A stretch of DNA of 53,073 bases from an uncultured Oscillospiraceae bacterium (GTDB taxonomy: Bacteria; Bacillota; Clostridia; Oscillospirales; Oscillospiraceae): contig CAJTUD010000002.1 in assembly GCA_910579725.1 (NCBI GenBank), forward strand, positions 5,138 to 58,210. Reading direction: 5' to 3'. The first letter of the stretch is position 1. Each line of letters starts with the position of its first letter. The notes below the pieces were generated by a model. That model was given only the letters and a program-made list of their open reading frames with translations. It made no database searches and had not been told where the DNA came from. This document shows positions 41,986-48,791 of the stretch, piece by piece. A program made the position numbers and the translations under genes.

Positions 41986-42705
41986 ATGCTGATATTCCCC
42001 GCAATCGACCTGAAGGACGGCCAGGTGGTCCGTCTCTGCAAGGGTGACTTCGACACCGTCCACCAGGTAGCGAACGACCCGGTGGAGACCGCAAAACAGT
42101 TCCGCGCAGCCGGAGCCCGGTATCTCCATATGGTGGACCTGGACGGAGCAAGGAGCGGAACACGGAAAAACGCCGCCATTGTGCGGGCAGCGGCGGATGT
42201 CGGATTAAAGATTGAGCTGGGCGGCGGCATCCGGTCCATGGCGGACCTGGAGGAGGTATTTGCCCTGGGCATCTGGCGGGCGGTGATCGGTTCCGCCGCC
42301 GTCTCTGACCCGGATTTTGTCCGGGAAGCGGTACAGAAATACACCTCGGAGCGCATCGCCGCAGGCATTGACGCCAAGGACGGTCTGGTTCGGACCGCAG
42401 GATGGCTGGAGAACGCCGGATTGGACTACCTGGAGTTTGCCAAGCGCATGGAATCAACCGGGATAAAGTATATTATCTTTACAGATATTGAAACCGACGG
42501 AATGCTCTCCGGCCCCTCCTTTGAGCGGCTGGAGGCACTGCAAAGAACGGTCTCCTGCTCCATCACCGCCTCCGGCGGCGTATCCTCCAACGCTGATCTG
42601 ACCGCCTTACGGGACCGGGGGCTGTACGCTGCCATCGTAGGTAAGGCGTGGTACGCCGGGACCGTCGATCTGGCCCAGGCAGTCCGGGAAGGAGGCCCGC
42701 AATGA
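41986..42705 (+). CDS. hisA: ProFAR isomerase HisA
   Basis: (Beta/alpha)8 barrel isomerase acting on phosphoribosylformimino-AICAR phosphate (step 4). The 239 residues open with MLIFPAIDLKDGQVVRLCKG; catalytic acids appear in AIDLKDG and FTDIETDGMLSG, and the phosphate sites are GGGIRSM and ASGGVSSN. ATG 41986 follows GTGAGGAGG. It overlaps hisF by four bases (ATGA). Homologous to HisF by gene duplication. Confidence 0.97.
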   Translation: MLIFPAIDLKDGQVVRLCKGDFDTVHQVANDPVETAKQFRAAGARYLHMVDLDGARSGTRKNAAIVRAAADVGLKIELGGGIRSMADLEEVFALGIWRAVIGSAAVSDPDFVREAVQKYTSERIAAGIDAKDGLVRTAGWLENAGLDYLEFAKRMESTGIKYIIFTDIETDGMLSGPSFERLEALQRTVSCSITASGGVSSNADLTALRDRGLYAAIVGKAWYAGTVDLAQAVREGGPQ

Positions 42706-43460
42706 TCACCAAACGCATCATCCCCTGCCTGGATGTGAAGGACGGGCGGGTAGTCAAGGGGGTCAACTTCCTGGGACTGGCAGACGTCAGTTCTCCGGTG
42801 AAGCTGGCAAAGTTCTACTCTGACTGCGGAGCCGACGAGTTGGTGTTCTACGACATCACCGCCTCCGCTGAGGGCCGGGCGCTGTTCACGGATATCCTGA
42901 CAGAGGTGGCCTCCACTATTTTCATTCCCCTCACCGTGGGCGGAGGCATCAATACGGTGGACGATTTCGGCCGGGTGCTGAAGTGCGGCGCGGACAAGGT
43001 CAGCGTTAACTCCGGCGCCCTCCGGGATCCCTCCCTCATCCCGGAGGCGGCGAAGCGGTATGGGGACCAGTGCGTAGTGCTCAGCGTGGATGCCAAGCGG
43101 GTAGGCGGACAGTTCCGGGTCTTCGCCAAGGGTGGCCGGGAGGACACGGGGCTGGACGCCATTGAGTGGATCAAGTCCGGGATTGCCAACGGAGCTGGAG
43201 AAATTGTTCTCAACAGCATTGATACCGACGGCGTGAAAAACGGGTTTGATCTGGAAATGCTCCAGGCGGTGTGCGAGGTAGTGGACGTACCGGTGATCGC
43301 CTCCGGCGGAGCCGGGTGTGCGGAGCACTTCAAAAAACTGTTCCACTCCCTGCCCAAGGTGGACGCAGGACTGGCAGCCTCCATCTTCCACTTTGGTGAG
43401 ATCGCCATCCCGGACTTGAAACGGGAGCTGGCGGCAGACGGGATCAACATGAGATTGTGA
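42702..43460 (+). CDS. hisF: Imidazole glycerol phosphate synthase cyclase subunit HisF
   Basis: Forms imidazole glycerol phosphate and AICAR using ammonia delivered from HisH. The 252-residue (beta/alpha)8 barrel begins KRIIPCLDVKDGRVVKGVNF, with catalytic Asp in CLDVKDG and in LNSIDTDGVKNGFD, and phosphate sites VGGGINTVDD and ASGGAGCAEH. It overlaps hisA by four bases. AICAR links the pathway to purine synthesis. Confidence 0.97.
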   Translation: MITKRIIPCLDVKDGRVVKGVNFLGLADVSSPVKLAKFYSDCGADELVFYDITASAEGRALFTDILTEVASTIFIPLTVGGGINTVDDFGRVLKCGADKVSVNSGALRDPSLIPEAAKRYGDQCVVLSVDAKRVGGQFRVFAKGGREDTGLDAIEWIKSGIANGAGEIVLNSIDTDGVKNGFDLEMLQAVCEVVDVPVIASGGAGCAEHFKKLFHSLPKVDAGLAASIFHFGEIAIPDLKRELAADGINMRL

Positions 43461-43470
43461 GGAAATAACT

Positions 43471-44133
43471 ATGGTAATGATCGACGAACTGAAATTTGAC
43501 CGCCATGGTCTGATCCCTGCTGTCGTGACGGATGCGGAAAGCGGGAAGGTGCTGACCCTTGCCTATATGAACCGGGAGAGCCTGGAGATTTCCATGAAAG
43601 AGGGTCGGACCTGCTTCTGGTCCCGGTCCCGGCAGGAGCTGTGGCGAAAGGGTGAGACCAGCGGCAATGTCCAGCATATCGTGGACATCACCGCCGACTG
43701 CGACCGGGACGCCCTGGTGGTCAGGGTAAATAAGGAAGGCCCCGCCTGCCACCTGGGGACGGACTCCTGCTTCAACGACAAGGTGTTTCAGAGTGAGCAA
43801 CCCGCCCCCTTCTCTGTAGAGGGACTGTACCAGCTCCTTCAGGGCAGGAAGGAGACGCTGCCGGAGGGGTCCTATACCACCTATCTTTTTCAGAAGGGTA
43901 TTGACAAGATCCTGAAAAAGGTGGGCGAGGAGTCCACAGAGGTTATTATCGCCGGAAAGGCCGGAGACAAGCCGGAAACTGTCTATGAAATTGCGGATCT
44001 GATGTATCACGTGATGGTGCTGATGGTGGAAATGGGAATCTCCGTGGAGGATGTGACGGCGGAACTGGCCTCCCGGCATGTAATCGATCACAAAGTCAAG
44101 CAGGAGCGGGCCACAGGCGTATCCCTGGCATAA
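43471..44133 (+). CDS. hisIE: Bifunctional phosphoribosyl-AMP cyclohydrolase/phosphoribosyl-ATP pyrophosphatase HisIE
   Basis: Carries out steps 2 and 3 of histidine synthesis. The HisI half (residues 1-115) shows LTLAYMNRESLEIS, CFWSRSRQELWRKGETSGN and the zinc region DADCDRD-like ITADCDRDALV with PACHLGTDSCF. The HisE half (residues 120-220) shows KGIDKILKKVGEESTEVIIA and YEIADLMYHVMVLM. It starts at ATG 43471 after TGAGGAAATAAC. It is the last his gene; no strong terminator was seen after it. Confidence 0.96.
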   Translation: MVMIDELKFDRHGLIPAVVTDAESGKVLTLAYMNRESLEISMKEGRTCFWSRSRQELWRKGETSGNVQHIVDITADCDRDALVVRVNKEGPACHLGTDSCFNDKVFQSEQPAPFSVEGLYQLLQGRKETLPEGSYTTYLFQKGIDKILKKVGEESTEVIIAGKAGDKPETVYEIADLMYHVMVLMVEMGISVEDVTAELASRHVIDHKVKQERATGVSLA

Positions 44134-44148
44134 AATTCCGTCCGCCTC

Positions 44149-44177
44149 TTTACGGAGTCCGGTAAATGTGATATGAT
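44149..44177 (+). promoter_or_regulatory. Possible promoter for the HTH-ispE genes
   Basis: TTTACG, a 17-base spacer, TATGAT. The -35 box is poor. It lies 16 bases after hisIE and 182 bases before the next start codon; the intervening 180-base leader shows no clear structure. Confidence 0.4.
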
Positions 44178-44358
44178 GGCTTTGCCAATGAAGAGGATGC
44201 CGCCGGTGGAATCTTCTTTTTACATCTGCGGCCGGATGCAGACGGCATACAGCCGTTCTATGAACTCGGTCCCCTTCGTGTTTTGTTCATTTCTTTCAAA
44301 CCCGGAAAAACTGATTATTCCTATTTGCATGATGTATATTGCGTGCGAAGGAGTCTCT

Positions 44359-44583
44359 ATGGATTTCAAAGATTTTTTCAAAGCAAAAATCCGTGTTTTG
44401 CGCGGAGAATGCGGAGAAACACAGATGCAGGTTGCAAAAGCAATCGGCGTTTCTGTGCGTTATTACCAGAATCTGGAGCTGGGTGAAAACATGCCGGGTA
44501 TAGAACGCTTTATCGCCCTGGCAGACCATTTCGGCGTTTCTCTGGAATATCTGGCGGGACGGTCAGAGGTGCGGAAGCCATGA
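44359..44583 (+). CDS. Small XRE-family HTH protein
   Basis: A 74-residue single-domain Cro/C1-type DNA-binding protein: KIRVLRGECGETQMQVAKAIGVSVRYYQNLE, then IERFIALADHFGVSLEYLAGRS. The frame is open upstream but ATG 44359, 8 bases after GAAGGAG, fits the domain start. It overlaps the zinc-ribbon gene by four bases (ATGA). Target unknown; it may regulate its own operon with ispE. Confidence 0.85.
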   Translation: MDFKDFFKAKIRVLRGECGETQMQVAKAIGVSVRYYQNLELGENMPGIERFIALADHFGVSLEYLAGRSEVRKP

Positions 44584-44813
44584 AGCTGAAATTAGGGCAG
44601 ATACGGTTCCTGATGGTGGTTCTGGCCGTGCTGGCACTGGTGCTGCTGCCTGTCGGCTGCTCCATCAGAAGTGACGCGGTGACATCCGTCGCCCTGGTCT
44701 GCTTTCTTCTGACGGTTTTCATCTGGTTTTTCCTGTACCGCTGCCCCCACTGCGGCAAGCGCCTGGGCCGGTCCACAGGGCTATGGTGTCCCCACTGCGG
44801 AGAAAAACTGTAG
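44580..44813 (+). CDS. Small membrane protein with a zinc ribbon
   Basis: A 77-residue protein with two hydrophobic segments (FLMVVLAVLALVLLPVG and VALVCFLLTVFIWFFLY) and a C-terminal zinc ribbon of two CPHCG motifs separated by 13 residues. It overlaps the HTH gene, so they are co-translated. HTH plus small membrane zinc-ribbon pairs occur in Clostridia; the function is not known. ispE starts 17 bases after its stop codon. Confidence 0.78.
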   Translation: MKLKLGQIRFLMVVLAVLALVLLPVGCSIRSDAVTSVALVCFLLTVFIWFFLYRCPHCGKRLGRSTGLWCPHCGEKL

Positions 44814-44830
44814 AGAAGCAGGAGGCGGGT

Positions 44831-45709
44831 ATGGTTTATACGGAACCGGCTTACGCAAAATTGAATCTGACCTTGGACATCCTGAGCAAACGTCCAGACG
44901 GCTATCACGATCTGAGAATGGTCATGCAGTCCATTGATCTGGCGGACGAGGTGGCAGTTTCCCCCAGAGAAGAGGCAGGATGCCGGGTGACAGCAGATCT
45001 GCCCTATCTTCCCAGAGACGGCAGCAACATCGCCGCCAAAGCGGCGGCGCGATTTTTTGAGACGTCCGGCGTTTCTCCTGCGGGACTGGACATCGGCATC
45101 CGAAAGCGGATTCCCGTCTGCGCCGGCATGGCCGGAGGCAGCAGCGACGGCGCGGCGGTGCTCCGGATCCTGCGCCGGATCTACGCGCCGGAGATGCCGG
45201 ATGGGAAACTGGAAGAGGCCGGCGCGGCGGTAGGCAGCGATGTGCCCTACTGCATCCGGGGCGGCACAGCGCTGGCCGAGGACCGGGGCGAGCGCCTTAC
45301 CCCGCTACCGCCCATTCCTCCCTGCTGGCTGGTGGTATGCAAGCCCCCCTGTTCCATCTCCACGCCGGAGCTGTTTGCCCAGGTGCAGGTAAAAAAGCTC
45401 CGGTGCCACCCGGATACGTCCGGCATGCTGGACGCTTTGAAGCAGCAGGATCTGGAGGGTATCGCCCACCGGGTTTACAACGTGTTTGAGGACGTTTTGC
45501 CCCGGCGGTACGCGGAGGTATTCTCCATCAAAAGCGATCTGTTGGGGCTGGGCGCTATGGCGGCCTCCATGACCGGCAGCGGGCCGGCGGTATTCGGTAT
45601 TTTTCGGGAGCAGGAATCCGCCGCACAGGCGGCGGAGGCTTTGTCCGCACAGTATCCGGTGGTACGTCTGTGCCATCCCGTACAGGCTTTTTCGGAAAAT
45701 TTTTTATAG
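44831..45709 (+). CDS. ispE: 4-diphosphocytidyl-2-C-methyl-D-erythritol kinase IspE
   Basis: ATP-dependent kinase of the MEP pathway for isoprenoid precursors. The 292-residue GHMP kinase starts with AYAKLNLTLDILSKRPDGYH, has the ATP loop PVCAGMAGGSSDGAAVL near residues 95-111, and AASMTGSGPAVFGIF near the end. ATG 44831 follows GGAGG. It is third in a cluster after the small HTH and zinc-ribbon genes. A strong inverted repeat follows its stop codon. Confidence 0.96.
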   Translation: MVYTEPAYAKLNLTLDILSKRPDGYHDLRMVMQSIDLADEVAVSPREEAGCRVTADLPYLPRDGSNIAAKAAARFFETSGVSPAGLDIGIRKRIPVCAGMAGGSSDGAAVLRILRRIYAPEMPDGKLEEAGAAVGSDVPYCIRGGTALAEDRGERLTPLPPIPPCWLVVCKPPCSISTPELFAQVQVKKLRCHPDTSGMLDALKQQDLEGIAHRVYNVFEDVLPRRYAEVFSIKSDLLGLGAMAASMTGSGPAVFGIFREQESAAQAAEALSAQYPVVRLCHPVQAFSENFL

Positions 45710-45730
45710 GGTGTATATTGCCGCGAAAAA

Positions 45731-45767
45731 CCGTCCATAATGGAGACAACAACTCCATTATGGACGG
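45731..45767 (+). repeat. 15-bp perfect inverted repeat after ispE
   Basis: CCGTCCATAATGGAG (45731-45745) and its exact complement (45753-45767), with a 7-base loop. Each arm is itself nearly palindromic (TCCATAATGGA), so the site can be read as one hairpin or as two operator-like sites 22 bases apart. Only TACTTATT follows, a weak T-run. It either terminates ispE or controls the small gene at 45776. Confidence 0.6.
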
Positions 45768-45775
45768 TACTTATT

Positions 45776-46000
45776 ATGAAATTACGAACAAAAATTTTGA
45801 TTTCTCTGATGGCTGGCCTTCTGGCCATGCTGCTCTCCAGTTCTCCCATGTGGTGGGGAGTCCTCTTCTCCCCCATCGCGCAGCCGCTTACCACCACGGA
45901 GCTCCGCGAGGATGCCGGAGGCGTCCGCTGGGAAGCGGACGGCACAGTCTTTCGTTTCAAATCCCTGGATCTTCTTCTTTCTTTCCTCCATCTTTCATAA
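45776..46000 (+). CDS. Small secreted or membrane hypothetical protein
   Basis: A 74-residue ORF: basic start (MKLRTKILIS), one hydrophobic segment (LMAGLLAMLLSSSPMWWGVLF) that could be a signal or anchor, then a short polar part ending in a hydrophobic tail. There is no ribosome-binding site before ATG 45776, which lies nine bases after the inverted repeat. A strong terminator follows at 46003, which supports a transcript here. No family recognised. Confidence 0.45.
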   Translation: MKLRTKILISLMAGLLAMLLSSSPMWWGVLFSPIAQPLTTTELREDAGGVRWEADGTVFRFKSLDLLLSFLHLS

Positions 46001-46002
46001 GC

Positions 46003-46036
46003 AGCAAAAAGCCGGCAGCAATGCCGGCTTTTTGCT
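46003..46036. terminator. Strong two-sided terminator
   Basis: A 15-bp perfect stem (AGCAAAAAGCCGGCA with its complement), a GCAA tetraloop, and T-runs built into both arms. It serves the small plus-strand gene and the convergent PilZ gene. Confidence 0.9.
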
Positions 46037-46054
46037 GTGCCCATCCTATGAAAA

Positions 46055-46747
46055 TCAGGAAACGCCCCGCTGCTTGCGCTGAACGGCAAAGATATTCTGG
46101 GTAATCTTCTCCTGATCGGATTCATTCAGCTCCAGAAATTGACATCCGTACTCAAATTCGGAATCCTCTTTGGCAATCACCCGTAGCACCTGACAAAACA
46201 TGGCCGACATGTCTCTGTCGTCAAGTAGCTTGACCTTCAGCAGAAATTTATCGCCTTCGCGGTAGGGATATTCCGAGGCAATGCGCGCACCGCCCACGCT
46301 GATATTCAGCAGCTTGCAGGGTTTTTCACCTGCTCCGAGCCCGCCAAAGGTGGTGATGGCCGCGTCCAGATTAGTATCCAGGCGGAAAAAAGCCCGGTCG
46401 TTCCCGATTCTGGCAACGTTCAGCTCCTCCACCCGCCACACGTGCTGCGGCAGGGGCGAGATGATGCCCTCCATGTATATCGCTTTTCGTTCATGATCAT
46501 GGTATCCGCGGATCCTTACATGCATAGGCTCCGTATCTTCGGGAATGTCCGCTTCGGAGTATTGGTACAGCTCCGCTCTGTCCCCCCGGGGGCTCATCAG
46601 CTTTGCTACAAACAGCAGCCTGCCGTCAAAAGCCGTCACCTCCACCCGCATGCCCGAGTAAATTTCCAGCTCCTCTTCCTCTCTGGCCGCGCCTGATTTT
46701 TTTGCCTCCACAGTCTTCTGTTTTTTGAATCGATCAAATAATCCCAC
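46055..46747 (-). CDS. PilZ domain protein (YcgR-like, c-di-GMP effector)
   Basis: A 230-residue protein with an N-terminal YcgR-like domain (SGMRVEVTAFDGRLLFVAKL) and a C-terminal PilZ domain. The c-di-GMP contacts are the arginine region NDRAFFRLDTN and LLNISVGGARIAS, which gives the (D/N)xSxxG motif. Proteins of this type bind c-di-GMP and usually act on flagellar or surface processes; no such genes are in the window. Start GTG 46747 is chosen because GGGAGG lies six bases before it, with a promoter at 46821-46849. Confidence 0.86.
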   Translation of the reverse strand: MGLFDRFKKQKTVEAKKSGAAREEEELEIYSGMRVEVTAFDGRLLFVAKLMSPRGDRAELYQYSEADIPEDTEPMHVRIRGYHDHERKAIYMEGIISPLPQHVWRVEELNVARIGNDRAFFRLDTNLDAAITTFGGLGAGEKPCKLLNISVGGARIASEYPYREGDKFLLKVKLLDDRDMSAMFCQVLRVIAKEDSEFEYGCQFLELNESDQEKITQNIFAVQRKQRGVS

Positions 46748-46820
46748 AGTATACCTCCCGGCCATTTATCTGCCCACGACAATGTTTTTCCCTACTGCGG
46801 ACCGCAGTCTCCATGGAGGT

Positions 46821-46849
46821 ATTATATTTCAAAATACCTGCAATGGCAA
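46821..46849 (-). promoter_or_regulatory. Promoter of the PilZ gene
   Basis: Read on the minus strand: TTGCCA, a 17-base spacer, and a perfect TATAAT. Confidence 0.75.
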
Positions 46850-46952
46850 GAGCTATTTTCCGCCCGGGAATCTGCTGCGGAGTCTGAACATTCCTTTTGC
46901 TCTTTGTCAGCCGCGCTTCAGTTCCCCCAGACCTCCTCTGAGGAAATATCTC

Positions 46953-46980
46953 TTGCCATCCCTTTCCAATCTGCTAGAAT
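46953..46980 (+). promoter_or_regulatory. Promoter of the LytTR-DUF3021 pair
   Basis: TTGCCA, a 16-base spacer, TAGAAT, 22 bases before the start codon. Confidence 0.6.
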
Positions 46981-47002
46981 AAACCCGAAAGGAGGGAACG
47001 CC

Positions 47003-47461
47003 ATGAAAATCACCCTGAATCAGGATCCAGCCTTCTCTGAGACAGAGATCATTGTCAATTGCCCTCTGGCGGACGAGGACATTCTGCGGCTGATCGCTAT
47101 GCTCCGGGTCTATCAGCGGAAGCTGGTGGGAGTCCTTGACGGAGAGCAGCATCTGCTGGACGTGAAGGACGTCCTCTATATCGACACGGCGGACAAGAGA
47201 ACCTTTCTTTATACCGGTACCGCCGTTTATGAGTCCGCCCTGCGGCTCTACGAGCTGGAGAACAATCTGAAAGAACTTGATTTTCTGCGGGTAGGCCGGT
47301 CCGCCATCGTCAATTTCCGAAAAATCCGGTCCATCCGGCCGGAGCTGGGCGGGCGCCTGCTGGTCACAATGGATAACGGGGAGCAGGTGTATGTATCCCG
47401 CCAATACGCCGGTGAAATGAAAGAGAAGCTGCGGGAACTGGAAAGGAGTTTTGCCAAATGA
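47003..47461 (+). CDS. LytTR family DNA-binding protein
   Basis: A 152-residue protein without a receiver domain. The C-terminal LytTR domain is clear: DVKDVLYIDTADKRTFLYTG, then LDFLRVGRSAIVNFRKIRSIRPEL and NGEQVYVSRQYAGEMKEKL. Stand-alone LytTR proteins next to a DUF3021 membrane protein form a known regulatory pair in Firmicutes, where the membrane protein is thought to hold or inhibit the regulator. ATG 47003 follows AAAGGAGG; the frame is open further upstream but overlaps the promoter. It overlaps the DUF3021 gene by four bases. Confidence 0.92.
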   Translation: MKITLNQDPAFSETEIIVNCPLADEDILRLIAMLRVYQRKLVGVLDGEQHLLDVKDVLYIDTADKRTFLYTGTAVYESALRLYELENNLKELDFLRVGRSAIVNFRKIRSIRPELGGRLLVTMDNGEQVYVSRQYAGEMKEKLRELERSFAK

Positions 47462-47907
47462 AGCAATTTTTAAAGGGCGTTATGGAGTGGAAGGCAGCAA
47501 CATGCTTCCTTTATACCGGTACAATGTTTATCTATCTGTTCTTCTCCACAATATTCAACCATCAGCAGATTTCTCTTGTGATGCTGTGGACCCTGTTTGC
47601 AGTGAGCGTCGCGGCCACTTTGATTCAGGGAGTATGCTTCTCTGACTGGATTTTTAAAAAACTGCGGTACACCTGGCGCAGTCTGCTGTTTATCGTGCTG
47701 TTTCTTCCCACGCTGACACTGACGGCCTGGAAGGCAAAGTGGTTTCCCATGGAGCAGGCCGGATCATGGGCCGTGTTCATCGGCATGTTCTTTTTGATCT
47801 TCATTGTCATGACCATTGGCTTTGACATCTATTTCCGCTTCACCGGAAGAAAGTACGATGGAATGCTGGGCCAATACCGAAAGCAGAAGGAAGAAAGCGA
47901 AGACTGA
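47458..47907 (+). CDS. DUF3021 membrane protein, partner of the LytTR regulator
   Basis: A 149-residue protein with four predicted membrane segments (TCFLYTGTMFIYLFFSTIF, LVMLWTLFAVSVAATLI, LLFIVLFLPTLTLTAW, AVFIGMFFLIFIVMTIGF) and a polar tail. It overlaps the LytTR gene (ATGA), so the two are made together. Inhibitory pairing with the LytTR protein is known for related systems; what it senses is not. Confidence 0.88.
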   Translation: MKQFLKGVMEWKAATCFLYTGTMFIYLFFSTIFNHQQISLVMLWTLFAVSVAATLIQGVCFSDWIFKKLRYTWRSLLFIVLFLPTLTLTAWKAKWFPMEQAGSWAVFIGMFFLIFIVMTIGFDIYFRFTGRKYDGMLGQYRKQKEESED

Positions 47908-47992
47908 CCGGATGCTGGAAAACCAGCGCAGAACGCCCCGCGCCGCCCGCTTTTTCAGGAGAGACGGCGCGGAGCTTCCCAAAGGAAAATAA

Positions 47993-48727
47993 TCAGTGGG
48001 CCGCCGCCAGGACCTCTTCCTCTTCCCGCCGGACCTGAGAAATCTGCTCGTAAAGGCAGTCCAAAGCGTCGCTCAGGCCGCCGATGCGGTCAATCAAGCC
48101 CAGATTTACAGCCTCCTCCCCGTAGATCACGCTGCCCACGTCGGCAGCCATCTCCCCGGTTTTCAGCATAAGGTTCAGGAACTTCATCTCACTGATATTG
48201 CTGTTTTTCGCTACAAAACTGACAATTCTCTCCTGAATGCGCTCAAAATAGTTGAAGGTCTGGGGCGCAGCGATGACTGTGCCGTTCATCCGTACCGGGT
48301 GGATGGTCATGGAGGCAGAGGGCACAATCATGCTCACCTTTGGCGCCACTGCCAGAGGCACGCCGATGGAGTGTCCGCCCCCCAATACCAGACTGACGGT
48401 GGGTTTGCGCATCCCGGCGATGAGCTCCGCGATGCCCAGCCCTGCCTCGATATCTCCACCCACGGTGTTCAGCAGCAGCAGGACTCCGTCCACCTCGCCG
48501 TCCTGCTCCAGACTAGCCAGCAGGGGCATGACGTGTTCATATTTGGTGCTCTTGGCCGTCTCCGGCAAGACCTGGTGGCCCTCCACCTGACCTACGATGG
48601 TAAGAGTATAAATGTTGCCCCGCTCATTGCGGCTGACGGTGGAACCGAAGTCCACAATTCGCTGGGCGCTCTCGTTTTTGTCCTCGCTCCCGCCGCCGGA
48701 CGCGGTGGTTTTGGTATCCTGATTCAT
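47993..48727 (-). CDS. tepA: TepA/ClpP-family serine protease
   Basis: A 244-residue ClpP-fold peptidase. Catalytic Ser120 is in LGGGHSIGVPLA and His143 in MTIHPVR; LLLLNTVGGDIEAGLGI precedes them, as in ClpP. TepA (YmfB) was described in B. subtilis as aiding protein translocation; later work ties it to spore protein degradation, so the role here is open. ATG 48727 is 8 bases after AAAGGGAGGG, and that ribosome-binding site sits in a strong hairpin. It lies downstream of the BlaI/M56 genes in the same direction. Confidence 0.9.
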   Translation of the reverse strand: MNQDTKTTASGGGSEDKNESAQRIVDFGSTVSRNERGNIYTLTIVGQVEGHQVLPETAKSTKYEHVMPLLASLEQDGEVDGVLLLLNTVGGDIEAGLGIAELIAGMRKPTVSLVLGGGHSIGVPLAVAPKVSMIVPSASMTIHPVRMNGTVIAAPQTFNYFERIQERIVSFVAKNSNISEMKFLNLMLKTGEMAADVGSVIYGEEAVNLGLIDRIGGLSDALDCLYEQISQVRREEEEVLAAAH

Positions 48728-48734
48728 AAAATGA

Positions 48735-48773
48735 TCCCTCCCTTTCGCCTGTAGTCTGCGCGAAAGGGAGGGA
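48735..48773 (-). promoter_or_regulatory. Hairpin hiding the tepA ribosome-binding site
   Basis: A perfect 13-bp stem (CCCTCCCTTTCGC with its complement), extended by one A-T pair, with an 11-base loop. Read on the minus strand the right arm contains the GGGAGGG site of tepA. The hairpin lies between the M56 stop codon and tepA, and could also act as a weak terminator or processing site. Confidence 0.7.
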
Positions 48774-48791
48774 AATCATGCATGTTCCGGC

